From the NCBI GenBank assembly GCA_023388205.1, contig JAEWGS010000065.1, forward strand, positions 1-5,402: 5,402 nucleotides of DNA. Direction: 5' to 3'. Shown here in pieces: positions 1-5,402 of the stretch. Every line of letters begins with the position of its first letter. Within the stretch, counting starts at the first letter, position 1. Under the pieces are notes generated by a model. That model did not search any database, was not told the DNA's origin, and saw only the letters and a list, made by a program, of their open reading frames with translations. The position numbers and the translations under genes are program-made. The stretch is from Bacillota bacterium. Its GTDB lineage: Bacteria > Bacillota > Clostridia > Saccharofermentanales > Fastidiosipilaceae.

Positions 1-303
1 GGGAAGTCAACAACCCAAGCTGAGCCGTCAGGGACTCAGTTTGAGCAACTCTGGGAAGAAAATGATCCCGAGCTCTTTCGCGCATATCTCTATGCGCCCG
101 ATTTGCCGGATCCAGATCTTTTGATTCGAACGGGCGGAGAATATCGCATATCTAATTTCTTGTTATGGCAGGCAGCCTATTCAGAGCTTTATTTTTCTGA
201 AAAGTATTGGCCCGAGTTTTCCGCTTCAGATATGATGGACGCTTTAGAAAGTTATTTGAAACGGCAGCGCCGCTTTGGCGCCGATGGGGAGAAGCAATCT
301 TAG
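1..303 (+). CDS. uppS: Undecaprenyl diphosphate synthase (isoprenyl transferase), 3' end only
   Basis: This is the last 100 codons of a cis-prenyltransferase; the 5' part lies outside the window. The enzyme condenses IPP units onto farnesyl diphosphate to make the C55 carrier lipid for wall polymers, working in the cytosol at the membrane face. The frame is open from base 1. Fragment residues 35-57 carry the family's C-terminal signature: LPDPDLLIRTGGE followed by YRISNFLLWQ. Its arginines (R43, R49), S51 and N52 correspond to the IPP-binding region. AAYSELYF follows, with E62 matching the conserved metal-site glutamate, and the gene ends with the usual WPEF and RRFG block. Stops are tandem, TAG then TGA (301-306). 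Residues 1-20 (GKSTTQAEPSGTQ and onward) are Ser/Thr/Gln-rich and look several residues longer than the usual linker before the SYLYT-like helix. cdsA follows 62 bases later, the order typical of this locus. The family call is very secure. Confidence 0.95.
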   Translation, partial: GKSTTQAEPSGTQFEQLWEENDPELFRAYLYAPDLPDPDLLIRTGGEYRISNFLLWQAAYSELYFSEKYWPEFSASDMMDALESYLKRQRRFGADGEKQS

Positions 304-336
304 TGAGAGATCAGCATCCCCGCACACAGTAAAACT

Positions 337-352
337 CCGCTCAAATGAGCGG
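337..352 (+). other. Hairpin between uppS and cdsA
   Basis: CCGCTC (337-342) and GAGCGG (347-352) form a perfect 6-bp GC-rich stem around the four-base loop AAAT (343-346). There is no T run after it, so it is not an intrinsic terminator. An upstream in-frame ATG (345-347) lies across the loop and the 3' arm, while the good cdsA ribosome binding site starts two bases past the stem at 354. The structure could keep the site exposed, stabilise processed mRNA, or be chance. The pairing is seen directly; any role is inference. Confidence 0.45.
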
Positions 353-353
353 C

Positions 354-360
354 GAGGTGA
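354..360 (+). promoter_or_regulatory. Ribosome binding site deciding the cdsA start
   Basis: GAGGTGA matches seven consecutive bases of the anti-Shine-Dalgarno complement and sits five bases before ATG 366. The alternative in-frame ATG at 345 lies upstream of this site and has no purine-rich motif before it (CAGTAAAACTCCGCTCAA). This favours 366 as the real start, shortening the longest possible protein by seven residues. Confidence 0.75.
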
Positions 361-365
361 GTGAG

Positions 366-1466
366 ATGAATCAACAGCAGAAGGTTGGGCAAGATGTTGC
401 GGTGCGCGCTGTAGGGGATAAGTCCCAGCGTGAACAGCAAATCGAAGCTAAAATTTTGAATCAATCCCCCAAGATGAAAACCTTAGCGACCGGGCTCAAA
501 AGCCAGGGGGGCGCTCAGGCGAGAATCATGACGGGGCTTTTGGTGGCCCTTTACTTAGTGGCTTTTTTGGCTCCAGGCTTTCATTTTGCCTGGGTTCCAG
601 TGGTTGGCATGGCTTTGATTTTTGCCTTCGCTTCATTGGAATTGTATCAAGCGATCGGCCGAAGGCTCTATCCGATGTACCTCCTGCCGATGGTCGTCGG
701 GACTTTGCTGGGGCTTTTACCTTGCTTGGTGTGGATTTGGTATCACGATTTATCCGGTTGGCAAAATATTTCGCTTCGGACGGTGACCTTGTCTCCGGCG
801 ATGTTGAGCAATAATGCGTGGCTGACCGTGATGAATTGGATGCTGGGGCTAGGGATTGCGCTTTACGCGGTGGTGTTCTTGCTCTATGCCTTTTTAGTTC
901 AAATGATTCAACTCTTACTTCAAGGTCCTGCAGCCTTGCCTTCTGCTGTCGCGTCGACAAGTGCTTCGGCGACACTGTCTTTTCCCTTGGCCTGTGTCTG
1001 CCTGTTTATGTTTGCGATTCCAAATGGTTGGCGTTGGTTGGTTCTAATTGTCTTGTTGAGTTCGCTCACGGATATGACGGCTTATTATGCAGGTCGTTTT
1101 TGGGGCAAAAGAGCCGTGGTGCCCAAGCTTTCACCGACCAAAACTTTTGCGGGGACGGTGGCGGCGCTTGCGATGTCGGCGGTGGTCTCTGCGCTCTTTT
1201 TTGTACTCTTTTTGAGAGGGAATTTGCCGCAGTTTGAAGGAGTGGGCATCAACCTTGTTTTTGGTATCTTCTTTGGACTTTTGGTTGGCCTTGCGATACA
1301 GATGGGTGATTGGCTTTGCTCGGCGATCAAAAGGTGGTGTGAGCTCAAAGATTTTTCAAAGACCCTGCCCGGGCATGGGGGCGTCTTGGATCGTTTCGAC
1401 TCTTTGATCGCAGCATTACCCGTCGGCTTGCTTCTGGCATTTTTCTATTACATGATTGAACACTGA
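366..1466 (+). CDS. cdsA: Phosphatidate cytidylyltransferase (CDP-diacylglycerol synthase)
   Basis: This integral membrane enzyme converts phosphatidic acid and CTP to CDP-diacylglycerol and pyrophosphate, the branch point for bacterial phospholipids. Counting from M at 366 (366 aa), residues 319-345 match the full family signature: SAIKR, then KD, then LPGHGGVLDRFD. Residues 236-263 carry the second conserved block, DMTAYYAGRFWGK, a proline and lysine, then SPTKTFAG, and GD (314-315) precedes the signature. Hydrophobic segments lie near 54-72, 74-93, 104-126, 152-185 (long enough for a bend or two spans), 204-219, 222-243, 262-283, 295-314 and 346-364, fitting the multi-span fold. The protein is long compared with about 285 aa in E. 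coli. Much of the excess is a hydrophilic, Gln- and Lys-rich N-terminal stretch of about 53 residues before the first span. The start at 366 is chosen for its ribosome binding site; ATG 345 would add seven residues. Confidence 0.95.
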   Translation: MNQQQKVGQDVAVRAVGDKSQREQQIEAKILNQSPKMKTLATGLKSQGGAQARIMTGLLVALYLVAFLAPGFHFAWVPVVGMALIFAFASLELYQAIGRRLYPMYLLPMVVGTLLGLLPCLVWIWYHDLSGWQNISLRTVTLSPAMLSNNAWLTVMNWMLGLGIALYAVVFLLYAFLVQMIQLLLQGPAALPSAVASTSASATLSFPLACVCLFMFAIPNGWRWLVLIVLLSSLTDMTAYYAGRFWGKRAVVPKLSPTKTFAGTVAALAMSAVVSALFFVLFLRGNLPQFEGVGINLVFGIFFGLLVGLAIQMGDWLCSAIKRWCELKDFSKTLPGHGGVLDRFDSLIAALPVGLLLAFFYYMIEH

Positions 1467-1623
1467 TCCGCAATGCACCTTGACTGAGTTACTGTATCAG
1501 CAGGCTTTTTGCATCGAATTGGGTATATCGATTAGAGCTTAAACGGATTTGATGGGATCAGACCTCAATTGAAGGATTCGTTGAGGAAAACGAAATTTCA
1601 GTACATTTTTTGCAAAGGGGCTT
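1467..1623 (+). other. cdsA-dxr spacer with weak terminator-like fold, no clear promoter
   Basis: This is the longest non-coding gap in the window. An imperfect stem can form at 1478-1504: CCT (1478-1480) with AGG (1502-1504), and CTGA (1484-1487) with TCAG (1497-1500), with a 3-by-1 internal loop and a nine-base apical loop. It is followed by C and five T (1505-1510). That resembles a leaky intrinsic terminator, but the stem is short and poor in GC. TTGACT (1480-1485) is a good -35 hexamer, yet nothing like a -10 lies 16-18 bases downstream. TATATC (1524-1529) has no -35 partner. Whether dxr has its own promoter cannot be decided here. The dxr ribosome binding site, AAGG (1615-1618), is modest and lies five bases before ATG 1624. 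Confidence 0.35.
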
Positions 1624-2844
1624 ATGATTCACTCTCTCATTTTGCTTGGTTCTACCGGGTCCATAGGTCAACAGACCTTGGACCTTTGTCTATCTTATGG
1701 AATAGAGGTTTTGGGCTTATCTTGCGCATCTTCTCAAGAAAAACTCAAAGCTCAAGTTCTTCGCTATCAGCCACGCTTTGTCGCGATTGAATCGGAAAGC
1801 GCAGCGCTTGAATTTTCGGCCTGGGCGAAGATCGCCGCACCGAGCCTGGAGATTTTTTCAGGACCCGGAGCAAGTGAGACTTTGGCGGCCCAACCCGCAG
1901 ACATGGTCTTAAATGCGATCACAGGAATGGCGGGACTTTTACCTTCAGCAGCAGCGATTCGTGCCGGAACCAACTTGGCTTTGGCCAATAAAGAAAGCAT
2001 TGTCGCAGGCGGCACGCTGCTCATGAAAGAGGCGAAAGAAAAACAGGTCCCGATCATTCCTGTCGACTCGGAGCACTCGGCAATTTTGCAATGTCTTTTA
2101 GGTCGAAACGCAGCCTGTGATCGGCCGGAAAAAAATTGGAAAGAAACCTGGTATGAGCGCTTAAAAGCGGGGGAGCGCGTCGAACGCATTTTTCTCACGT
2201 GCTCAGGGGGGCCTTTTCGCACCCTGCCCAAAGATGAGCTTAACAAGCAAACGGCTGAGGCTGCACTCAAGCATCCAACTTGGCAGATGGGACCCAAGAT
2301 AACGATCGATTCTTCGACCTTGATGAATAAGGGACTTGAAGTGATCGAGGCTGTGCGCCTCTTTGAACTAGCGCCCGAGCAGGTGGAAGTCGTCATACAT
2401 CCTGAGTCGATTGTACATTCGGGTATTTTGTTTAGAGATGGCGCTTCTTTGTGCCAGCTAGGGACACCTGACATGAAAATTCCAATCGGCTATGCCTTGG
2501 CCTATCCGGAGCGAATTCAAGGAAGTGATGACGTTTTTTCATTTTTTTCACCAAAAACGGCCACGTTGCATTTTGAAGCGCCTGACCTCGAGCGTTTCCC
2601 TTGTTTGAAACTCGCTTTTGAGGCTTTAAGCCGCGGACCTCTAGGAACTTTGGTGCTGAATGCGGCCAATGAATGCCTGGTCGAAGCTTTCCTCAAAGGG
2701 AAAATCAGATTTGGCGATTTCCCAGAAAAAATTCAAGATTCTTTGGATCGTTTCTCAAAAGAGCTGCGACGCGAGAGGATTTCATATAATGAGATGGTCG
2801 CCTTGGATGGCGAAGTGCGTAAAGCGTTAGAAAGGACATTATGA
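1624..2844 (+). CDS. dxr: 1-deoxy-D-xylulose 5-phosphate reductoisomerase (DXR)
   Basis: DXR rearranges and reduces DXP to 2-C-methyl-D-erythritol 4-phosphate with NADPH and a divalent metal, the first committed MEP-pathway step, in the cytosol. The product is 406 aa (E. coli 398). GSTGSIG at residues 9-15 is the NADPH-binding turn, ANKESIVAGG is at 121-130, and PVDSEH at 146-151 supplies metal ligands D148 and E150. TCSGGPFR (191-198) is the phosphate-binding segment, with HPTW at 217-220. DSSTLMNKGLE (229-239) gives S230, N235, K236 and the third metal ligand E239. HPESIVHS (259-266) and LGTPDMKIPI (279-288) follow, and LNAANE (345-350) lies in the C-terminal region. All catalytic residues are present. 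Residues about 161-187 form a charged insert absent from B. subtilis DXR and partly from E. coli. An in-frame TGA at 1582-1584 and the immediate family N-terminus (ILLGSTGSIG) fix the ATG at 1624. The gene's stop overlaps the rseP start. Confidence 0.97.
   Translation: MIHSLILLGSTGSIGQQTLDLCLSYGIEVLGLSCASSQEKLKAQVLRYQPRFVAIESESAALEFSAWAKIAAPSLEIFSGPGASETLAAQPADMVLNAITGMAGLLPSAAAIRAGTNLALANKESIVAGGTLLMKEAKEKQVPIIPVDSEHSAILQCLLGRNAACDRPEKNWKETWYERLKAGERVERIFLTCSGGPFRTLPKDELNKQTAEAALKHPTWQMGPKITIDSSTLMNKGLEVIEAVRLFELAPEQVEVVIHPESIVHSGILFRDGASLCQLGTPDMKIPIGYALAYPERIQGSDDVFSFFSPKTATLHFEAPDLERFPCLKLAFEALSRGPLGTLVLNAANECLVEAFLKGKIRFGDFPEKIQDSLDRFSKELRRERISYNEMVALDGEVRKALERTL
2832..2836 (+). promoter_or_regulatory. 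Ribosome binding site for rseP inside dxr
   Basis: AAGGA lies in the last codons of dxr, four bases before ATG 2841 and seven before ATG 2844. The second ATG has the more usual spacing, so translation may begin at 2844, giving a protein one residue shorter (MNAIIG rather than MMNAIIG). Either way the start touches the dxr stop TGA (2842-2844), which predicts translational coupling. Confidence 0.6.
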
Positions 2845-4169
2845 TGAACGCCATAATCGGCATTCTAGTTGGTTTATTATCGCTGGGCTTGATGATGTTT
2901 TTGCATGAGCTCGGTCATTTTTGGACGGGCTTGAAACTCGGGTTTAAGGTCGAAGAGTTTTCTATTTTCATGGGCCCCAGACTCTTCTCTTGGGTGAAGA
3001 ATGGAATCCGTTACAGTTTGAAATTATTGCCCATCGGAGCAAGTGTTCAATTTGGCGGTGAATACTCAAGTGATATTGAGATGGTCGGACCTGAAGCAAG
3101 GGCCAAAGGTTATTTTTATGCGATGCCGATTTGGAAACGCTTCTGGACGATTTTTTGGGGTCCGGGCGTCAATTTGGTGACGGCCTTTTTGGCTTTCGTG
3201 CTCTATTTTAATCTGATTGGGCAGTCGATCCCTGTGATTCAAAACTTACCCGAACAAGGATTGATGGCGAGAGCTGGTGCGAAAGTTGGCGACACTTTGA
3301 AGTCGATCGAGGGCTATCCCATCCGTAATGAACTCGATTATATGGCCGCAATGCGCCTTTATGGTCAAAAAGACGAATTAAAGGTGCTCCTTCAAAAGGC
3401 TGATGGAAGTGAAGTTGAATCATCGGTGACCAACGCGCTTGTGGACCGTCGCTACCTCGGGATTACGCAGGAGTTGACGCAAGATACTTCTCTGGTCAAA
3501 GTCGCTTCGGTGAGTCAAGAACAAAATGGAGGAGCCCCAAACCTCGAAGTGGGCGATCAGATTTTGGCGGTTAACGGTCAGTCGCTCAAGGAACATTCAT
3601 TGTCTGAACTTCTCGAAAAAATGGATGAGAAAGAAACAGAAGTTGAACTTAAAGTGCTTCGTGATGGACGCGAAATGCTGCTTCAGGTGAAGCCGATTGT
3701 GCGCAGTGAACGCCTAGATTCAAGGTTACAGTTTACGAATCAAAAGGGCTTCATCTCGAGTATCCCATACGCATGGAATTATTCTGTTTCGGTCGTCAAA
3801 GCGACCTTCCGCATTTTGGGACAGGTCTTTGTGGGCGGTGTCAAACCGGCTGAAGCGCTTTCTGGCCCAGTCGGAATTGTGAGCATGTATTCGACTGTGG
3901 TCGGAGCTTCAGGCATCGATTGGGCGGCCAAAGGCCTTCAGCTGATTTATCTTTTCGCGATGATTTCGCTGAGCTTGGGGATCATGAATTTCTTGCCCAT
4001 TCCTCCGCTGGATGGCTCGGTCATTTTGCTGTTGATTGTCGAGAAGATTCGCGGCAAGAAGCTCAGTCCGCGCGCGATGGAAATCGTCAACGGTGCGGGT
4101 GTCTTCATTATTTTGGCTCTCGCTGTTTATGTTCTAGGCATTGACTTGCTGCGCATCTTCCATCGCTGA
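2841..4169 (+). CDS. rseP: Site-2 intramembrane zinc metalloprotease RseP/RasP
   Basis: This S2P-family protease cuts membrane-embedded substrates, classically anti-sigma factors already trimmed by another protease, and also remnant signal peptides. It is 442 aa, with E. coli RseP at 450 and B. subtilis RasP at 420. The first span (about 4-21) runs into HELGH at 22-26, giving zinc ligands H22 and H26 and catalytic E23. A strand-rich loop follows (about 57-74, KLLPIGASVQFGGE), then a second span at 103-124 with GPGVN. Two PDZ-like domains follow: about 128-208 (AGAKVGDTLKSIEGYPI) and about 212-287 (LEVGDQILAVNGQSL). The third span ends in MNFLPIPPLDG (382-392), with D391 the third zinc ligand, and a last span lies at about 418-435. 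The usual LDGG reads LDGS, followed by V rather than H or R. The strand loop lacks the common GG before its end. The gene overlaps dxr and is probably cotranslated with it. Confidence 0.95.
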   Translation: MMNAIIGILVGLLSLGLMMFLHELGHFWTGLKLGFKVEEFSIFMGPRLFSWVKNGIRYSLKLLPIGASVQFGGEYSSDIEMVGPEARAKGYFYAMPIWKRFWTIFWGPGVNLVTAFLAFVLYFNLIGQSIPVIQNLPEQGLMARAGAKVGDTLKSIEGYPIRNELDYMAAMRLYGQKDELKVLLQKADGSEVESSVTNALVDRRYLGITQELTQDTSLVKVASVSQEQNGGAPNLEVGDQILAVNGQSLKEHSLSELLEKMDEKETEVELKVLRDGREMLLQVKPIVRSERLDSRLQFTNQKGFISSIPYAWNYSVSVVKATFRILGQVFVGGVKPAEALSGPVGIVSMYSTVVGASGIDWAAKGLQLIYLFAMISLSLGIMNFLPIPPLDGSVILLLIVEKIRGKKLSPRAMEIVNGAGVFIILALAVYVLGIDLLRIFHR

Positions 4170-4278
4170 GTCACCCGGTTTTGTACGTCGGTCTCAAGAG
4201 CTTACGGCGTGAATTGAAGTCGCTTGCAGGATTGGATGGCAAGCTGCATGAGTTTGGTGAAAGAGGTTAGCTGATCAA
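4170..4278 (+). other. rseP-ispG spacer with inverted repeat and a 29-codon open frame
   Basis: GCTTGC (4222-4227) and GCAAGC (4239-4244) form a 6-bp inverted repeat with an 11-base loop. A competing pairing is TGCAG (4225-4229) with CTGCA (4244-4248). There is no T run, so neither is a terminator. An open stretch runs from TTG 4181 to TAG 4268-4270, reading LYVGLKSLRRELKSLAG and then ending HEFGERG, a basic amphipathic-looking peptide. It has no ribosome binding site before the TTG and no recognised homologue, so I do not call it a gene. I see no promoter. Cotranscription of ispG with rseP is the simplest reading. Confidence 0.35.
4261..4267 (+). promoter_or_regulatory. Ribosome binding site for ispG
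   Basis: AAGAGGT precedes the GTG start at 4279 by 11 bases, slightly longer than optimal. It is the only purine-rich site near the start. The next in-frame ATG (4345) would remove the conserved RRETRQV segment, and an in-frame TGA at 4258-4260 blocks any earlier start, so the GTG with this site is the best choice. Confidence 0.55.
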
Positions 4279-5385
4279 GTGGATTTAAGGGTCAAAGATC
4301 CCTACGCGTTAAAGCCTGAGCGGCGGGAAACGCGGCAGGTTGAGATGCATTTTCACGGACGAAGTTTTGTCTTTGGTTCGGCTGCGCCGGTGTCGATTCA
4401 GTCGATGAACACGACAGATCCACATGACGCAAAAGCCTGTTTAGCACAGCTGGAACGTCTGGCCGAAGCGGGCTGTGACATCGGGCGAATGACGGTCCCT
4501 GACGCGGAGGCGGCTAAGACGCTCGGAGAGGTTTTGACCTTGAGCCCGATTCCGGTGGTGGCTGATATTCACTTTGATGCGCGACTCGCATGCTTGGCGA
4601 TTGAGGTGGGCTGCCCCAAAATTCGAATCAATCCGGGCAACATTCGCCTAGACCGTTTGAAAGAAATTGCCGACTTAGCTCGATCCCATCAGACGGTTAT
4701 TCGTGTCGGCGTCAATTCTGGTTCAATTCGTCCAGAATTGAGGCGCAAGTACGGTTTTGCCGCTCCGGAAGCTTTGGCCGAAACTGGATTGGATGCAGCC
4801 AAGCGTTTGGAAGATTTGGGCTTTAATCAGATTGTTCTTTCGCTGAAATCCTCAGACCCTTATTCGACGATTTTGGCTTATCGCTATGCGGCAAAATATT
4901 GTGATTACCCTTTTCACGTGGGTGTGACGGAATCTGGGACGAAAGAAGAAGGCCTCGTGCGATCTGCGCTGGGGATCGGCACTTTGCTCGCTGAAGGCAT
5001 GGGCGATACGATCCGTGTATCTTTGACGGCGGATCCTGTCGAAGAAGTCTACGCGGCGAAAGCTTTGCTCAAAGGTTTGCATCTGCGCCGCGGCCCAGAG
5101 CTGATTTCTTGCCCTACGTGTGGGCGCACGGAGGTGGAGCTCGAAGCTTTGGCGTCAAGGGTGGCGCAAAAAATTAAGCACTTGGATTTGCCCTTGAGAA
5201 TTGCCGTGATGGGGTGCAAGGTCAATGGTCCTGGTGAAGCCCATGACTGTGACGTTGGCATTGCGGGAGGCAAGGATGAGTACTTGCTTTTTGTTCGCGG
5301 AAAAGTTAGAGGAAAAGTCAAGGAAGAAGAAGCAGAAACGGCGCTTTTGCGCTTGATCGAGGAGGAATTTGGACGCGGTGAATGA
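4279..5385 (+). CDS. ispG: 4-hydroxy-3-methylbut-2-en-1-yl diphosphate synthase (IspG/GcpE)
   Basis: IspG is the cytosolic [4Fe-4S] enzyme that reductively opens MEcPP to HMBPP, the penultimate MEP-pathway step, taking electrons from flavodoxin or ferredoxin. The 368-aa product matches the compact bacterial two-domain form (E. coli 372). The N-terminal barrel shows RRETRQV (15-21), PVSIQSMNTTD (37-47), GCDIGRMTVPD (65-75), ADIHFD (95-100), KIRINPGNI (114-122) and FHVGVTESGT (212-221). The C-terminal domain holds the cluster ligands C278 and C281 (SCPTCGRTE), C313 (MGCKVNGPGE) and E320. A family-typical DVGIAGGKDEYLLF follows, then a lysine- and glutamate-rich tail at about 339-357. The start is GTG; family similarity begins within about 15 residues of it. 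The segment GRMTVPD departs from the more common VRVAVPD. It shares the cluster with dxr, the entry enzyme of the same pathway, fitting coordinated supply of IPP to UppS. All cluster ligands are intact, so it should be functional. Confidence 0.96.
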   Translation: MDLRVKDPYALKPERRETRQVEMHFHGRSFVFGSAAPVSIQSMNTTDPHDAKACLAQLERLAEAGCDIGRMTVPDAEAAKTLGEVLTLSPIPVVADIHFDARLACLAIEVGCPKIRINPGNIRLDRLKEIADLARSHQTVIRVGVNSGSIRPELRRKYGFAAPEALAETGLDAAKRLEDLGFNQIVLSLKSSDPYSTILAYRYAAKYCDYPFHVGVTESGTKEEGLVRSALGIGTLLAEGMGDTIRVSLTADPVEEVYAAKALLKGLHLRRGPELISCPTCGRTEVELEALASRVAQKIKHLDLPLRIAVMGCKVNGPGEAHDCDVGIAGGKDEYLLFVRGKVRGKVKEEEAETALLRLIEEEFGRGE

Positions 5386-5402
5386 CGGGGATTGGACAAA
5401 AG
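5382..5402 (+). CDS. Possible start of the next gene, truncated by the window edge
   Basis: An ATG at 5382 overlaps the ispG stop as ATGA and stays open to the window end, reading MTGIGQK. AGGAGG (5360-5365) lies inside ispG, 16 bases upstream, longer than usual for a ribosome binding site. A TTG at 5392 is an alternative start. In comparable clusters the next gene is often proS or polC, but seven residues cannot identify it. The call rests mainly on the overlap geometry, which resembles the dxr-rseP junction. Confidence 0.3.

Noticed and set aside
526..975. Long minus-strand open frame opposite cdsA (149 codons)
   Set aside because: Its translation is rich in Ser, Arg, Lys and Pro without any family motif, and it lies wholly opposite the well-supported cdsA coding strand.
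818..1237. Alternative plus-strand frame inside cdsA
   Set aside because: It overlaps the catalytic blocks of cdsA in another frame and has a Cys-rich, motif-free product; it is a shadow of the real gene.
1480..1510. TTGACT as a sigma-70 promoter for dxr
   Set aside because: The -35 match is good, but the positions 16-18 bases downstream (AGGCTT to GCTTTT) do not resemble TATAAT.
1565..1572. TCAATTGA palindrome as an operator
   Set aside because: It is an 8-bp AT-rich palindrome with no second copy in the spacer and no promoter nearby; it is likely chance.
2128..2136. Run of seven A in dxr as a programmed frameshift site
   Set aside because: The normal frame continues through all downstream DXR motifs, and no alternative-frame product of interest follows.
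1767..2474. 235-codon minus-strand open frame opposite dxr
   Set aside because: The dxr strand carries every family motif in this stretch, and the reverse translation shows no recognisable domain.
5049..5399. Minus-strand open frame opposite the end of ispG
   Set aside because: It is Ser/Pro/Lys-rich with no motif and covers the iron-sulfur ligand region of ispG, which is certain.

Overview
The window carries five same-strand genes in the order uppS (3' end only), cdsA, dxr, rseP, ispG, and possibly the first codons of a sixth gene at the right edge. All five identities rest on family motifs readable in the translations. Nothing supports RNA genes, mobile elements, CRISPR arrays or phage genes. 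This is a conserved housekeeping locus, and I did not find a new biological system in it.

Organism: this is a bacterium using the MEP route to isoprenoids. The order uppS-cdsA-dxr-rseP with ispG directly after rseP is the arrangement known from many Clostridia and related Bacillota; in Proteobacteria ispG usually lies elsewhere. The IspG is short (368 aa), without the inserted domain of plant and some other bacterial forms, and the DXR reads closer to Gram-positive forms (for example SEHSAI and NKGLEVIEA). I infer a Clostridia-like Bacillota lineage with fairly balanced base composition, but the genus cannot be named from the sequence.

Layout: 1-303 is the C-terminal 100 residues of undecaprenyl diphosphate synthase, ending in tandem stops. 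A 62-base spacer with a small hairpin and a strong ribosome binding site leads into cdsA (366-1466). A 157-base spacer, the largest in the window, separates cdsA from dxr (1624-2844). dxr and rseP (2841-4169) overlap at ATGATG. A 109-base spacer precedes ispG (4279-5385), which starts with GTG. An ATG overlapping the ispG stop may open the next gene.

How the genes fit together: DXR makes MEP, the first committed step of the MEP pathway, and IspG carries out its penultimate step, so two of the pathway's enzymes lie here. The resulting IPP is the substrate that UppS elongates to undecaprenyl diphosphate, the lipid carrier for peptidoglycan and other wall polymers. CdsA makes CDP-diacylglycerol for phospholipids. 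RseP is the intramembrane protease that typically releases envelope-stress sigma factors and clears signal-peptide remnants. The cluster is therefore an envelope-lipid and envelope-surveillance operon. The points worth a second look are family-level oddities: a long hydrophilic N-terminal extension on CdsA, an insert and motif substitutions in DXR, a variant LDG motif in RseP, and the two structured spacers.
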